DNA of 64,000 nt from JAGTRP01 sp035255045 (GCA_035255045.1 DATFAA010000088.1:62001-126000); one strand, 5' to 3'; positions 29,879 through 39,173 are shown, counted from the stretch's first letter. Numbers and translations: made by a program. Notes: generated from the letters alone by a model not told the origin.

Positions 29879-30922
29879 TTGCCCCACCCCACCGAAACCC
29901 TCGCCCACCGTCTCATCCAATGGCAGCAGCGGCACGGCCGCCACGACCTGCCCTGGCAGCAGAGCCGCGACCCCTACCGCATCTGGCTGTCCGAAATCAT
30001 GCTGCAGCAGACCCAGGTGGCAACGGTGATCCCCTACTACCAGCGCTTCCTGGAACGCTTTCCCGACGTCGCCGCCCTGGCCGCCGCTTCCCCGGCGGCG
30101 GTGGCCGAGGCCTGGGCCGGCCTGGGCTACTACGCCCGGGCCCGCAACCTGCACCGCTGCGCCCAGCTGGTGGTGGAACGGCACGGCGGCCGCTTCCCGG
30201 AATCGGCCCGGGAACTGGCCGAGCTGCCAGGCATCGGCCCGTCCACGGCAGCGGCCATCGCCGCCTTCGCCTGGGGCGAGCGGGCAGCCATCCTGGACGG
30301 TAACGTCAAGCGCGTCTTCTGCCGGCACTTCGGCATCGAGGGCTTCCCCGGCACGGCGGCGGTGGACAAGGCCCTGTGGGCCCTGGCCGCCTCCCTGTTG
30401 CCGGAGCGGGACATGGAGGCCTACACCCAGGGGCTCATGGACCTGGGCGCCACCCTGTGCACCCGCAGCCGGCCCGACTGCGGCCGTTGCCCCCTGGCGG
30501 CCACCTGCGTCGCCAGCCGGCAGGGCCGCCAGGCCGAGCTGCCGGCGGCGCGGCCGCGGCCGGCACTGCCCGAGCGGGACACCACCCTGGTGTTGATCAC
30601 CGACGGCCAGCACCTGCTTCTCGAGCGGCGCCCGCCCGCCGGCATCTGGGGCGGACTCCTGGTGCCCCCCGAGGGCGAGCCCGAGGCGGTCCTCGGCCAC
30701 CTCGGCCTGCGGGCCGAATGGAGCCGGGAGCTGCCCGTGCTGCGCCACACCTTCACCCATTTCCGCCTCCATATCCGGCCGGTTCTCTGCCGGGTGGGCG
30801 CCGATGCGCGCCTGACGGCGGAAGGCAGCCTGGAATGGCTGGACCTGGGCTTCGCGCCGGATGCCGGGGTGCCGACCCCGGTGAAGAAACTGCTCAGGCA
30901 GGTTGCCAGCGCAGGGGGCTGA
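29879..30922 (+). CDS. mutY: A/G-specific adenine glycosylase MutY
   Basis: 347-residue base-excision glycosylase that removes A opposite 8-oxoG. It has the catalytic E39 in LSEIMLQQTQV, the HhH loop LPGIGPSTAAAI, catalytic D140 in ILDGNVKRV, and the 4Fe-4S ligands C-x6-C-x2-C-x5-C (CTRSRPDCGRCPLAATC). A NUDIX-like 8-oxoG recognition domain follows. I chose TTG 29879, which gives the normal family length; the longer ATG 29792 frame would add a non-homologous leader overlapping the divergent gene. The 3' end overlaps the convergent HD-GYP gene by 29 bases. Confidence 0.94.
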   Translation: MPHPTETLAHRLIQWQQRHGRHDLPWQQSRDPYRIWLSEIMLQQTQVATVIPYYQRFLERFPDVAALAAASPAAVAEAWAGLGYYARARNLHRCAQLVVERHGGRFPESARELAELPGIGPSTAAAIAAFAWGERAAILDGNVKRVFCRHFGIEGFPGTAAVDKALWALAASLLPERDMEAYTQGLMDLGATLCTRSRPDCGRCPLAATCVASRQGRQAELPAARPRPALPERDTTLVLITDGQHLLLERRPPAGIWGGLLVPPEGEPEAVLGHLGLRAEWSRELPVLRHTFTHFRLHIRPVLCRVGADARLTAEGSLEWLDLGFAPDAGVPTPVKKLLRQVASAGG

Positions 30923-32123
30923 GGCCCCAGGCCTCGAATTCCTCGGTCCGCACCACCTGGCCGAAGTGGTTGCCGTAGCGGCGGGACAGGTCCACCCGGA
31001 CCGGGGTCACGTACTGGCGGCGCCCGGCATGGAAGATGACCCGCACCACCGGGCGCAACAGGTCGTCCTGGTGGATTTCGTCCACCACCGCCAGATGCCC
31101 GCTCTCCAGCCGCACCAGGGTCCCCACCGGGTAGACGCCGATGGTGCGCACGAAGGCCGCCACCAGTTCCGGGTCGAACAGCGCCCCGCCCTTCTGGTAC
31201 ATCTGGCGCAGGGCGGCCGACGGCGACAGGGCGCGCCGGTAGGGGCGGTCCGAGGTCATGGCGTCGTAGGTGTCGACGATGGCGGCCATGCGCCCGGCGC
31301 TTGAAATGTCCTCCCCCGCCATGCGGTAGGGATAGCCCGAGCCGTCGAAGCGCTCGTGGTGCTCGAGGACCACGGCGACGGCGGTCTCCGGCAGGCGGCT
31401 GGTGGCGTCCAGGACCACCAGCCCCTCCTCGACGTGGGAGTGGACCAGGGAGCGTTCCCGGCTGGAGAGCTTGCCGGGCTTGGCCGTGAGCCGGGCGTCG
31501 AGAGCCGCCTGGCCGAGGTCCTTGACCAGGGTGCCGAGGGCGAGCTTCTCGGTTTCCCCCGGGCCGCGGCCCCGCTGGCGGGCCAGGGCGATCATGAGGG
31601 CGGTGGTGGCGATGGCGTGGTGGCTGGCGTAGGCGTCCATCTGCTTGAGACGGCTCAGGGGCACCAGCCCGTCCGGGTTGCGGGCCACCGACTCGATCAT
31701 CTTGCCGATGGTGGGCTCCAGGCGGCCGAGGGGGACCACGCGGCCGGCCCTGGCGCACCGGATCAGATCATCCACCTGGGCCGTCGCCTGGCGCAGCAGC
31801 TTCACCGCCCGCCGGCGCTCCTCCCCCAGGGAGACGGTGGCCCTGGCCCGCATGCGGTCGGACAGGGAAAGGATGGCCGCCGGACGGCCGGACCGGGCGG
31901 CGGGGGAAGACGGCCGTTCGGGCGGCCGCTCCGGCGGCAGGTCGGCGCCGCGGCCGGTGTCGATGCTGACTTCCGTCACCCCGTCGGCGATCAGGCGCCG
32001 GACGAGGGCTTCGTCCCGGACGAGGAAACTGCGGCGCCACAGGCTGTGCTCGAGCCAGCTGCGGTGGACATCCACCACATACATGCCCGGCAAGAGTTTC
32101 TCGGCAGGAATCGTCCGGATCAT
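30894..32123 (-). CDS. HD-GYP domain protein with degenerate active site
   Basis: 409 residues: an N-terminal DUF3391-like region (~1-75), a linker, and an HD-GYP domain (~135-340) with a C-terminal tail. HD-GYP enzymes hydrolyse c-di-GMP using an HD pair and several His residues. Here HHAIAT, HSHVEEG, HHERFDGSGYP and DTYDAMTSDRPYR are kept, but the central HDxGK is K201-D202-LGQ, so the metal-binding His and the Lys are lost. It may bind c-di-GMP without cutting it. It overlaps mutY by 29 bases. Confidence 0.9.
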   Translation of the reverse strand: MIRTIPAEKLLPGMYVVDVHRSWLEHSLWRRSFLVRDEALVRRLIADGVTEVSIDTGRGADLPPERPPERPSSPAARSGRPAAILSLSDRMRARATVSLGEERRRAVKLLRQATAQVDDLIRCARAGRVVPLGRLEPTIGKMIESVARNPDGLVPLSRLKQMDAYASHHAIATTALMIALARQRGRGPGETEKLALGTLVKDLGQAALDARLTAKPGKLSSRERSLVHSHVEEGLVVLDATSRLPETAVAVVLEHHERFDGSGYPYRMAGEDISSAGRMAAIVDTYDAMTSDRPYRRALSPSAALRQMYQKGGALFDPELVAAFVRTIGVYPVGTLVRLESGHLAVVDEIHQDDLLRPVVRVIFHAGRRQYVTPVRVDLSRRYGNHFGQVVRTEEFEAWGLSPLRWQPA

Positions 32124-32158
32124 CGCCCTTTCGCCTCCTTGCCGGAAACCCGGGGCCG

Positions 32159-32776
32159 CTAGCGGCCGGCCTCCGCCTCGCGCCGGCGGGCCTTCTCCAT
32201 CTTCTCCGCCACCTTCTTCTCGTGCTGCTCCTGCTTCTTGCGCAGGCGCTCCTCGGCGGCGGCGTGGCGCTCGACCCCGGCCTTGGCCTGTTCCTCCTTG
32301 TCGGCCAGCCTGGCGGACCGGGCGCTGTCGCCGTTCTCCTGGCCGGCCCGGATTTCCGCCTCCCGGGCCTGCAGTTCGCTCGCCCGCTGGGCTTCCCGGG
32401 CCTGGCGGCGGGCGTCCCGGGCGGCCAGCTGCTCCTTCTTGACCTCCCGCTCCAGGTTCTTGCCGTCGTTCTCGACGTGGTTGGCGTCATTCACCGTCTG
32501 CAGGTACTTCTGCCGGGCGTCCTGCTGGCAGGCATTGACCCGGAACTTCTTGAAGCAGGCCGTCTTGCGGGCCTCGAAAGCCTCCTTGGCCTCCTTTTTC
32601 TGGGCGGCTCCCTTGTCCTGCAGCGCCTTGGCCTCCTCCAGGCGGCGGGACCAGTCGGCTTCCTGCTCCGGCGCCGGCTTGGCCGCCTCGGCCTGGGCCC
32701 AGGCGGCTGCCGGTGCCAGCAGGCAGCCGGCGGCGAGGATCAGGGCGGCAGCCAGCGATGGGGATCGGTGTTCCAT
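32159..32776 (-). CDS. Secreted coiled-coil hypothetical protein
   Basis: 205 residues with a clear signal peptide (LAAALILAAGCLLAPAAAWA) and a mature part made almost entirely of Lys/Glu/Ala/Arg/Gln heptad-like sequence (~residues 40-205), predicting a long periplasmic coiled coil; two Cys (ACFKKFRVNACQQ) could form a disulfide. No family name is certain. ATG 32776 is preferred over an upstream TTG. It lies 35 bases before the HD-GYP gene on the same strand and may be in its operon. Confidence 0.75.
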   Translation of the reverse strand: MEHRSPSLAAALILAAGCLLAPAAAWAQAEAAKPAPEQEADWSRRLEEAKALQDKGAAQKKEAKEAFEARKTACFKKFRVNACQQDARQKYLQTVNDANHVENDGKNLEREVKKEQLAARDARRQAREAQRASELQAREAEIRAGQENGDSARSARLADKEEQAKAGVERHAAAEERLRKKQEQHEKKVAEKMEKARRREAEAGR

Positions 32777-32938
32777 TGTCGTCACTTTCGAAGGGGGCAA
32801 GGCGGATGCGGCGGGAATACGGACCGGGCAGGCCGGCGGACTGTCGGGTCGACCATGTTCGCGGCGAGGGGTTCGGGCCCCTCCGTCGACGCCGGGGCGG
32901 CGGTCCGATTTCGCCGGATTCTACCCCGGCAGGACCGT

Positions 32939-32944
32939 TATAAT
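32939..32944 (+). promoter_or_regulatory. Candidate -10 box of the ABC-F gene
   Basis: TATAAT only 9 bases before the ABC-F ATG; transcription would begin almost at the start codon, implying a nearly leaderless message. No convincing -35 element was found. The 32777-32953 gap otherwise contains a GAGGGG/CCCCTC hairpin and no gene. Confidence 0.4.
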
Positions 32945-32953
32945 CCGTCCCCC

Positions 32954-34861
32954 ATGATCGCCCTGCGCCAAGTCACTTTCGCCCGCGCCGGCCGCCCCCT
33001 GGTGGTCGACGCCAATGTCCAGATCCATCCCGGCTGGCGGGTCGGCCTCGTCGGAGCCAATGGCTGCGGCAAGTCCAGCCTCTTCGCCCTCCTCGCCGGC
33101 GAACTCCACGCCGAGGCCGGCGACGTCGAGCTGCCCGGCGCCTGGCACATCGCCCGGGTCGCCCAGGAAACCCCGGCCCTGCCCACCCCGGCCATCGAAT
33201 TCGTCCTCGATGGCGACACCGAACTGCGCCTGGTCGAGAAGGAACTGGCGGCCGCCGAGGCCGCCGGCGACGGCGAGGCCATCGGCCACCTGCACGCCCG
33301 CTACGGCGAGATCGACGGCTACTCGGCCCGCGCCCGGGCGGCCGAGGTGCTCCACGGCCTGGGCTTCACCGACGCGGATTTCGACAAGCCGGTGGCCGAA
33401 TTCTCCGGCGGCTGGCGGGTGCGCCTCAACCTGGCCCGCGCCCTCTCCTGCCGGGCCGATCTCCTGCTCCTGGACGAGCCCACCAACCACCTGGACCTGG
33501 ACGCCGTCCTCTGGCTCGAGGGCTGGCTCAAGGCGACTCCCGCCACCCTGCTCCTGATCTCCCATGACCGGGATTTCCTGGATGCGGTGGTGGGCCAAAT
33601 CCTGGCCATCGAGCGCCAGCGCCTGACCCTGACCACCGGCGGCTACTCCGACTACGAACGGGCCCGGGCGGCCCAGCTCGCCGTCCAGCAGGCCACCTTC
33701 GAGGCCCAGCAGAAGCAGATCGCCCACCTGCAGCGCTTCATCGACCGCTTCAAGGCCAAGGCCACCAAGGCGCGCCAGGCCCAGAGCCGGGTCAAGGCTC
33801 TCGCCCGCATGGACATCGTCGCCGCCGCCCACGTCGATTCGCCCTTCCATTTCGAATTCCGCCAGCCGGAGTCCCTGCCCGACCCGCTCCTGGTGCTGGC
33901 CGGCGGCGCCGCCGGCTACGGCGCCAAGTCCATCCTTGAAGGGGTGAACCTGACCCTGCGGCCGGGCAGCCGCATCGGCCTCCTGGGCCGCAACGGCGCC
34001 GGCAAGTCCACCCTGGTCAAGCTCCTGGCCGGAACGCTCGCCATGGCCGCCGGCGAGCGCCGGGACGCCAAGGCTCTCAATATCGGCTACTTCGCCCAGC
34101 ACCAGCTGGAGCAGCTGCGCCCCGACGAATCGCCCCTCCAGCACCTCACCCGCCTGGAGCCCACGACGCCGGAGCAAGAGCTGCGGGACTACCTGGGGGG
34201 CTTCGACTTCCGCGGCGAAATGGCCACCCGCCCGGTGGGCCCCTTCTCCGGCGGCGAGAAGTCCCGCCTGGCCCTGGCCCTGCTCATCCGCACCAAGCCC
34301 AACCTGCTGCTCCTGGACGAGCCCACCAACCACCTGGACCTGGAAATGCGGGAGGCGCTGACCTTCGCCCTCCAGGAATTCGAGGGCGGCGTCGTCCTGG
34401 TTTCCCACGACCGCCACCTGCTGCGCACCTGCGCCGACGAGCTATGGCTGGTCGCCCACGGCAAGGTCAATCCCTTCGAGGGCGACCTGGATGACTACGC
34501 CGCCTGGCTGGCCGAGCAGCGCAGCGCCCAGCGCGCCCCCGAGCCGGACGCCGCCGCCCAGAAGGCCGAGCGCCGCCAGAAGCGGGAAGAGGAAGCCGCC
34601 AACCGCCAGGCCCTGCTGGCCCGCCGCCGGCCGCTGGTGAAGGAAATCGAGAAACTCGAGAAGCAGATGGCCGCCTGGAACGAGGAAAAGGCGGTCCTCG
34701 ACGAGAAGCTCGCCGATCCCGGCCTCTACGCCCCCGGCGCCGACCGGGGCAGCATCGATGCCCTGCTGCGGCGCCAGGCCCAGCTTGCCGCCGACATCTC
34801 CAGCGCAGAGGAAAAGTGGTTGGAGGCCCATGACGAATTGGAGTCAATCCCCCTACCCTGA
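32954..34861 (+). CDS. ABC-F family ATPase (YheS/Uup-like)
   Basis: 635-residue soluble protein with two ABC domains and no membrane part. The first has Walker A GANGCGKSS, signature FSGGWRVRLNLARAL and Walker B LLLLDEPTNHLDL; the second has GRNGAGKST, FSGGEKSRLALALL and a matching Walker B. The inter-domain linker (~residues 225-300) is the ribosome-facing P-site motif region, and a C-terminal coiled coil follows ~residue 540. ABC-F proteins act on ribosomes; the YheS subgroup is the best guess. No ribosome site is visible upstream of ATG 32954. Confidence 0.9.
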   Translation: MIALRQVTFARAGRPLVVDANVQIHPGWRVGLVGANGCGKSSLFALLAGELHAEAGDVELPGAWHIARVAQETPALPTPAIEFVLDGDTELRLVEKELAAAEAAGDGEAIGHLHARYGEIDGYSARARAAEVLHGLGFTDADFDKPVAEFSGGWRVRLNLARALSCRADLLLLDEPTNHLDLDAVLWLEGWLKATPATLLLISHDRDFLDAVVGQILAIERQRLTLTTGGYSDYERARAAQLAVQQATFEAQQKQIAHLQRFIDRFKAKATKARQAQSRVKALARMDIVAAAHVDSPFHFEFRQPESLPDPLLVLAGGAAGYGAKSILEGVNLTLRPGSRIGLLGRNGAGKSTLVKLLAGTLAMAAGERRDAKALNIGYFAQHQLEQLRPDESPLQHLTRLEPTTPEQELRDYLGGFDFRGEMATRPVGPFSGGEKSRLALALLIRTKPNLLLLDEPTNHLDLEMREALTFALQEFEGGVVLVSHDRHLLRTCADELWLVAHGKVNPFEGDLDDYAAWLAEQRSAQRAPEPDAAAQKAERRQKREEEAANRQALLARRRPLVKEIEKLEKQMAAWNEEKAVLDEKLADPGLYAPGADRGSIDALLRRQAQLAADISSAEEKWLEAHDELESIPLP

Positions 34862-34940
34862 CGGCTGTCCAGGTGGACCGCGTTGCGCTAGGCTCTTGAG
34901 TTAGAATCTCCGCCTTTGCTTATCGTCGCAGGAGTTTGTC

Positions 34941-35549
34941 GTGCAAATCGTCTGTCTTGATCTCGAAGGTGTCCTGGTTCCCGAAATCTGGATCGAATTC
35001 GCCCAGCGCACCGGGATTCCCGAACTGAAGCGCACCACCCGCGACGAGCCGGACTACGACAAGCTCATGACCTTCCGCCTGGACCTGCTGCGGGAGCACA
35101 AGCTGGGCCTGCCGGACATCCAGAAGGTGATCGGCGAAATGGGCCCCATGGCCGGCGCCAAGGACTTCCTGGACGACCTGCGCGACACCTACCAGGTCAT
35201 CATCCTGTCCGACACCTTCTACGAATTCGCCAAGCCGCTGATGCAGCAGCTCGGCCTGCCCACCCTCTTCTGCCACTCCCTGGAAGCCGACGCCAAGGGC
35301 ATGCTGGTCAATTACCACCTGCGCATGCCCAACCAGAAGCAGGAAGCGGTGAAGCGCTTCAAGGAACTGAACTTCAAGGTGGTCGCCGCCGGCGACTCCT
35401 ACAACGACACCGCCATGCTGGGCGAAGCCCACGGCGGCATCCTCTTCCACCCGCCGGAAAACGTCATCCGCGAATTCCCCCAGTTCCCGGTCACCCGGAA
35501 TTACGCCGAACTGCGGGCCGAGATCGACAAGGCATTCGCCAAAGCCTGA
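34941..35549 (+). CDS. thrH: Phosphoserine phosphatase / homoserine phosphotransferase ThrH
   Basis: 202-residue HAD-superfamily enzyme from a GTG start, with AGGAG 7 bases upstream. The catalytic motif is CLDLEGVLVPEIWIEFA (Asp nucleophile, Glu in place of the usual second Asp, as in ThrH), with motif II SDTFYEF and motif III AAGDSYNDTAML. In Pseudomonas ThrH dephosphorylates phosphoserine and can phosphorylate homoserine. It precedes purU by 5 bases, so serine and one-carbon metabolism genes are coupled. Confidence 0.93.
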   Translation: MQIVCLDLEGVLVPEIWIEFAQRTGIPELKRTTRDEPDYDKLMTFRLDLLREHKLGLPDIQKVIGEMGPMAGAKDFLDDLRDTYQVIILSDTFYEFAKPLMQQLGLPTLFCHSLEADAKGMLVNYHLRMPNQKQEAVKRFKELNFKVVAAGDSYNDTAMLGEAHGGILFHPPENVIREFPQFPVTRNYAELRAEIDKAFAKA

Positions 35550-35554
35550 CAGAC

Positions 35555-36418
35555 ATGCACAGGGACCGCTTCTACACCCTCTCCGCCTCCTGCCCCGACG
35601 GGGTGGGCATCATCGCCAAGGTGTCCGGCTTCATCGCCGAGCACGGCGGCTGGATACTGGAGTCGAGCTTCCATTCGGACGCCCTCACCGGCCAGTACTT
35701 CATGCGCCTGGAGATCAAGGCGGATTCCCTGCCCTTCCTGCTGGCGGAATTCCGCAAGCGTTTCGGCGAGGCGGTGGGCGGCCCCCTGAACATGAACTGG
35801 CGCATCACCGACAGCGCCGTCAAGAAGCGGGTGGTGATCCTGGTGTCCAAGCAGGAGCACTGCCTGTACGACCTCCTGGCCCGCTGGCAGGCCAGGGAGC
35901 TGGACATCGAGATCCCCTGCGTCATCTCCAACCACGACACCTTCCGGGGCTTCGTGGAATGGCACGGCATCCCCTTCCACCACGTGCCGGTGACCGCCGA
36001 CAACAAGCTCGAGGCCTACGCCGAGATCCGCCGCATTTTCGACGACGTGCGGGGCGACTGCATGGTGCTCGCCCGCTACATGCAGATCCTGTCGCCGGAC
36101 CTGTGCGATGCCTACCCGGGCAAGATCATCAACATCCACCACTCCTTCCTGCCCTCCTTCGCCGGCGCCAAGCCCTACCATCAAGCCTACCAGCGCGGCG
36201 TCAAGCTGATCGGCGCCACCTGCCACTACGTCACCTCCGAACTGGACGCCGGCCCCATCATCGAGCAGGACGTCATCCGCATCGACCATTCCGACTCCCC
36301 GGAGGACATGGTGCGCTACGGCAAGGACATCGAGAAGACAGTGCTGGCCCGCGGCCTGCGCTACCACCTGGAGGACCGGGTACTGGTCCACGGCAACAAG
36401 ACGGTGGTCTTCCGCTAG
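35555..36418 (+). CDS. purU: Formyltetrahydrofolate deformylase PurU
   Basis: 287-residue enzyme that hydrolyses 10-formyl-THF to THF and formate, balancing the one-carbon pool. An N-terminal ACT regulatory domain (~6-85, SCPDGVGIIAKVSGFIAEHGG) precedes a formyltransferase-type domain with the catalytic stretch INIHHSFLPSFAGAKPYHQA and the late Asp region TCHYVTSELDAGPI. It follows thrH and converges with the phosphodiesterase gene, overlapping by 4 bases. Confidence 0.95.
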   Translation: MHRDRFYTLSASCPDGVGIIAKVSGFIAEHGGWILESSFHSDALTGQYFMRLEIKADSLPFLLAEFRKRFGEAVGGPLNMNWRITDSAVKKRVVILVSKQEHCLYDLLARWQARELDIEIPCVISNHDTFRGFVEWHGIPFHHVPVTADNKLEAYAEIRRIFDDVRGDCMVLARYMQILSPDLCDAYPGKIINIHHSFLPSFAGAKPYHQAYQRGVKLIGATCHYVTSELDAGPIIEQDVIRIDHSDSPEDMVRYGKDIEKTVLARGLRYHLEDRVLVHGNKTVVFR

Positions 36419-37191
36419 TCCCCGTAGGCGTGCACCGGTGCCCCCCGCACCGGCACGTAGTGGGTGAGCAAGCGCTCACCCGGCCGCCAGTCGTGCCAGA
36501 GAATTCCGCCTGTCTCCAGGGTATAGGCCAGGGGGCCTTCCCGCAGGGCGATCTGGTGGGCGGTGGCCGGCGCCGTCAGGGCGGGCCGGCCGGCGAAAGT
36601 GGTGACCACGAAGCGGTGCACATGGCCGCACAGCAGGGCTTCCACGTTGGGTCTCTCCGCCAGCCATCTTTCCAGGCGGTCCTCGTTCAGGCAGCGCAGC
36701 TCGTCCATGCCCGGAATGCCGATATCGAAGGGTGGATGGTGCAGGAATAGCAGCACCGGCCGGTCCGTCGGGCAGGCCGCTTCCAGCCAGGCCAGCTGGG
36801 CGTCGCCGATTTCCCCCCAGGGCTGCCCGGGCACCGTCGTGTCGAGCAGCAGGAGGGTGCCGTCAGGCCAATCCTGGTGCAGGCAGCACAGGGGTTCCCC
36901 GCTCCAGGCGTGGTCTGAGAAGGCCCGGCGCAGTTCCATGCGGTCATCGTGGTTGCCCGGCAGCAGGGCGTAGGGCATGGGCAGGGTGTCCAGGGCCGCC
37001 CGCAGGCGCTGGTAGGCGGCGGCGCTGCCGGCGTCGGCCAGGTCGCCGGTGAGGACCACCAGATCAGCCGCCGGAGTCAGGCTGCGCACCCGGTCCAGGG
37101 CGGCCACCAGGGCGCCTTCGGTATCCACCACGTCGTAGAGGGGCTGGCCATCGGCGGTGAGATGGGGGTCGGAGAGCTGGATGAATCGCAT
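36415..37191 (-). CDS. Metallophosphoesterase, class III cyclic-nucleotide phosphodiesterase type (CpdA-like)
   Basis: 258-residue calcineurin-fold phosphoesterase with all metal motifs: SDPHL, TGDLADAG, GNHD, LFLHHPP and CGHVH. CpdA homologues hydrolyse cAMP; glycerophosphodiesterase is an alternative. It stands alone, convergent with purU (4-base overlap) and followed upstream by the amtB terminator hairpin region. Confidence 0.88.
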   Translation of the reverse strand: MRFIQLSDPHLTADGQPLYDVVDTEGALVAALDRVRSLTPAADLVVLTGDLADAGSAAAYQRLRAALDTLPMPYALLPGNHDDRMELRRAFSDHAWSGEPLCCLHQDWPDGTLLLLDTTVPGQPWGEIGDAQLAWLEAACPTDRPVLLFLHHPPFDIGIPGMDELRCLNEDRLERWLAERPNVEALLCGHVHRFVVTTFAGRPALTAPATAHQIALREGPLAYTLETGGILWHDWRPGERLLTHYVPVRGAPVHAYGD

Positions 37192-37204
37192 CAGTCCAGC
37201 CTAG

Positions 37205-37233
37205 CAAAAAAAACGGGCGCCACAAGGCGCCCG
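37205..37233 (-). terminator. Rho-independent terminator of the porin-glnK-amtB operon
   Basis: On the - strand: stem CGGGCGCC, loop TTGT, stem GGCGCCCG, directly followed by a run of eight or nine T. The 8-bp perfect GC stem with U-tract lies 24 bases after the amtB stop. Confidence 0.92.
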
Positions 37234-37256
37234 AAAAGGATCCACGGAGGAGAGAA

Positions 37257-38741
37257 TCAGTGGTGGTAGGCGGATTCGCCGTGGGAGGTGAGGTCCAGGC
37301 CCTCGCGCTCTTCCTCTTCCGGCACCCGCAGGCCGATGATGATATCCACCAGCTTGTAGGCCACCAGGGAGACCACGCCGGACCACAGGATGACGGTGCC
37401 GACGCCCCACAGCTGGCTGATGACCTGGGCGGTCATGTCGAAGTCGCCGACCTTGTTGGCCACGTAGTCATAGACGCCGGTGCCGCCGAGGGAGGGGGAG
37501 ACGAAGACGCCGGTCAGGATGGCGCCGAGGATGCCGCCCACCCCATGGACGCCGAAGACGTCGAGGGAGTCGTCGGCGCCCAGCAGGCGCTTGAGGCCAT
37601 TGACGCCCCATAGGCAGACCATGCCGGCCAGCAGGCCGATGACCAGGGCGCCCATGACGCCGACGAAGCCGGCGGCCGGGGTGATGGCCACGAGGCCGGC
37701 CACGGCACCGGAAGCGGCGCCCAGCATGGAAGGCTTACCCTTGAGCAGCCACTCGGCGAACATCCAGGACATGGCCGCGCAGGCGGTGGCCAGCCAGGTG
37801 TTGACCATGGCCAGGGCGGCGGCGCCGCTGGCTTCCAGGGCGGAGCCGGCGTTGAAGCCGAACCAGCCGAACCACAGGAGGGAAGCACCGATCATGGTGA
37901 AGGTCAGGCTGTGGGGAGCCATGGAGACGTTGCCCAGCCCGGTGCGCTTGCCCACCATGTAGGCGCCCACCAGGCCGGCGACGGCGGCATTGATATGCAC
38001 CACGGTGCCGCCGGCGAAGTCCAGCGCTCCCTTCTGGAACAGGAAGCCGGCCGTGGCGGCGGCCTTCTCGGCGGCCGCGGCGTCGGTGTAGGCGTCCGGA
38101 CCGGCCCAGTACCAGACCATGTGGGCCATGGGCAGGTAGGACAGGGTGAACCAGATGACGGTGAAGAGGAGCACGGCGGAGAACTTCACCCGCTCGGCGA
38201 AGGAGCCGACGATCAGGGCGCAGGTGATGGCCGCGAAGGCGCCCTGGAAGATGACGAAGGCCAGCTCCGAGATGACCACGCCCTTGGAGAAGGTGGCGCC
38301 CACCGACTCGGGGGTCACGCCCTTCAGGAAGAGCTTGTCCAGGGCCCCGAAGATGGCGTTGCCCTCGGTGAAGGCGGCGGAGTAGCCATAGACCACCCAC
38401 AACACGGTCACCAGGGAGAAGACCACGAACACCTGCATCAGCACCGACAGCATGTTCTTGGAGCGGACCAGGCCGCCGTAGAACAGGGCCAGGCCCGGGA
38501 TGGACATGAGGATGACCAAGGCGGCGCAGACCATGACCCAGGCGTTGTCGCCCTTGTTGGGCACGGCCGCGGCAGGAGCGGCTTCAGCCGGCGCGGCGGC
38601 GGGAGCGGCAGCAACGGCCGCCGGGGCTGCCGCCTCGGCCGCCACGGTGGCTACCGGCGCCGCCGGCTTATCTTCGGCCCAGGCCGGGGCGCCGACAGTG
38701 ACGGCGCCCAGCAGGGCGAGCAAGGCAAGAAACTTTCTCAT
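37257..38741 (-). CDS. amtB: Ammonium transporter AmtB
   Basis: 494-residue ammonium/methylammonium channel. A signal peptide (to ~residue 22, APAWAE) is followed by an Ala/Pro-rich linker to ~60, then 11 membrane helices with the conserved pore His pair (VVHINAAVAG and FGVHGVGG) and the typical ALFYGGLVRSKNML. The periplasmic linker is longer than in E. coli AmtB but is common in betaproteobacteria. It follows glnK by 11 bases and ends at a strong terminator; GlnK is expected to gate it under ammonium excess. Confidence 0.96.
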   Translation of the reverse strand: MRKFLALLALLGAVTVGAPAWAEDKPAAPVATVAAEAAAPAAVAAAPAAAPAEAAPAAAVPNKGDNAWVMVCAALVILMSIPGLALFYGGLVRSKNMLSVLMQVFVVFSLVTVLWVVYGYSAAFTEGNAIFGALDKLFLKGVTPESVGATFSKGVVISELAFVIFQGAFAAITCALIVGSFAERVKFSAVLLFTVIWFTLSYLPMAHMVWYWAGPDAYTDAAAAEKAAATAGFLFQKGALDFAGGTVVHINAAVAGLVGAYMVGKRTGLGNVSMAPHSLTFTMIGASLLWFGWFGFNAGSALEASGAAALAMVNTWLATACAAMSWMFAEWLLKGKPSMLGAASGAVAGLVAITPAAGFVGVMGALVIGLLAGMVCLWGVNGLKRLLGADDSLDVFGVHGVGGILGAILTGVFVSPSLGGTGVYDYVANKVGDFDMTAQVISQLWGVGTVILWSGVVSLVAYKLVDIIIGLRVPEEEEREGLDLTSHGESAYHH

Positions 38742-38752
38742 GGTCGGGCTCC

Positions 38753-39091
38753 TTAGAGGGCGTCGGTGCCGGTTTCGCCGGTACGGATACGGACTACCTG
38801 TTCCAGGTCGAAGACGAATATCTTGCCGTCGCCGATCTTCCCGGTACTGGCGGATTTTTCGACGGCTTCGATGACCTGCTCGAGTTGGTCGTCCTTGACG
38901 GCCGCCTCGACTTTCACCTTGGGCAGGAAATCGACGACGTATTCGGCGCCGCGGTAGAGCTCGGTATGGCCTTTCTGCCGGCCGAAACCTTTCACTTCGG
39001 TGACGGTGATGCCCTGCACGCCGATGGCGGACAAGGCTTCCCGCACTTCGTCAAGCTTGAAGGGCTTGATGATGGCTGTGACGAATTTCAT
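38753..39091 (-). CDS. glnK: P-II nitrogen regulatory protein GlnK
   Basis: 112-residue P-II trimer subunit. The T-loop GRQKGHTELYRGAEYVVDF has the uridylylation site Y51, and the C-loop region GKIGDGKIFVFDLEQVVRIRTGE matches the family. It sits between the porin and amtB. It senses 2-oxoglutarate, ATP/ADP and glutamine status and binds AmtB to close it. Confidence 0.96.
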   Translation of the reverse strand: MKFVTAIIKPFKLDEVREALSAIGVQGITVTEVKGFGRQKGHTELYRGAEYVVDFLPKVKVEAAVKDDQLEQVIEAVEKSASTGKIGDGKIFVFDLEQVVRIRTGETGTDAL

Positions 39092-39123
39092 GAGTAGGTC
39101 CTCACAAGTTTGAGATTTTCGAA

Positions 39124-39159
39124 TTTCCCGCCGGCGCCGGCCGGTGCACCGGCGGGAAA
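39124..39159. repeat. Strong hairpin between porin and glnK
   Basis: TTTCCCGCCGG (39124-39134) pairs perfectly with CCGGCGGGAAA (39149-39159) around a GC-rich 14-base loop. On the - strand it directly follows the porin stop and lacks a clean U-tract. It could be a partial terminator or an mRNA-stabilising stem giving more porin than glnK-amtB message. Confidence 0.7.
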
Positions 39160-39173
39160 GGATCAAAGGTTGG

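Noticed and set aside
38560..38680. Ala/Pro-rich repeat-like stretch in amtB
   Set aside because: A normal periplasmic linker found in many betaproteobacterial AmtB proteins, not a mobile or regulatory repeat.
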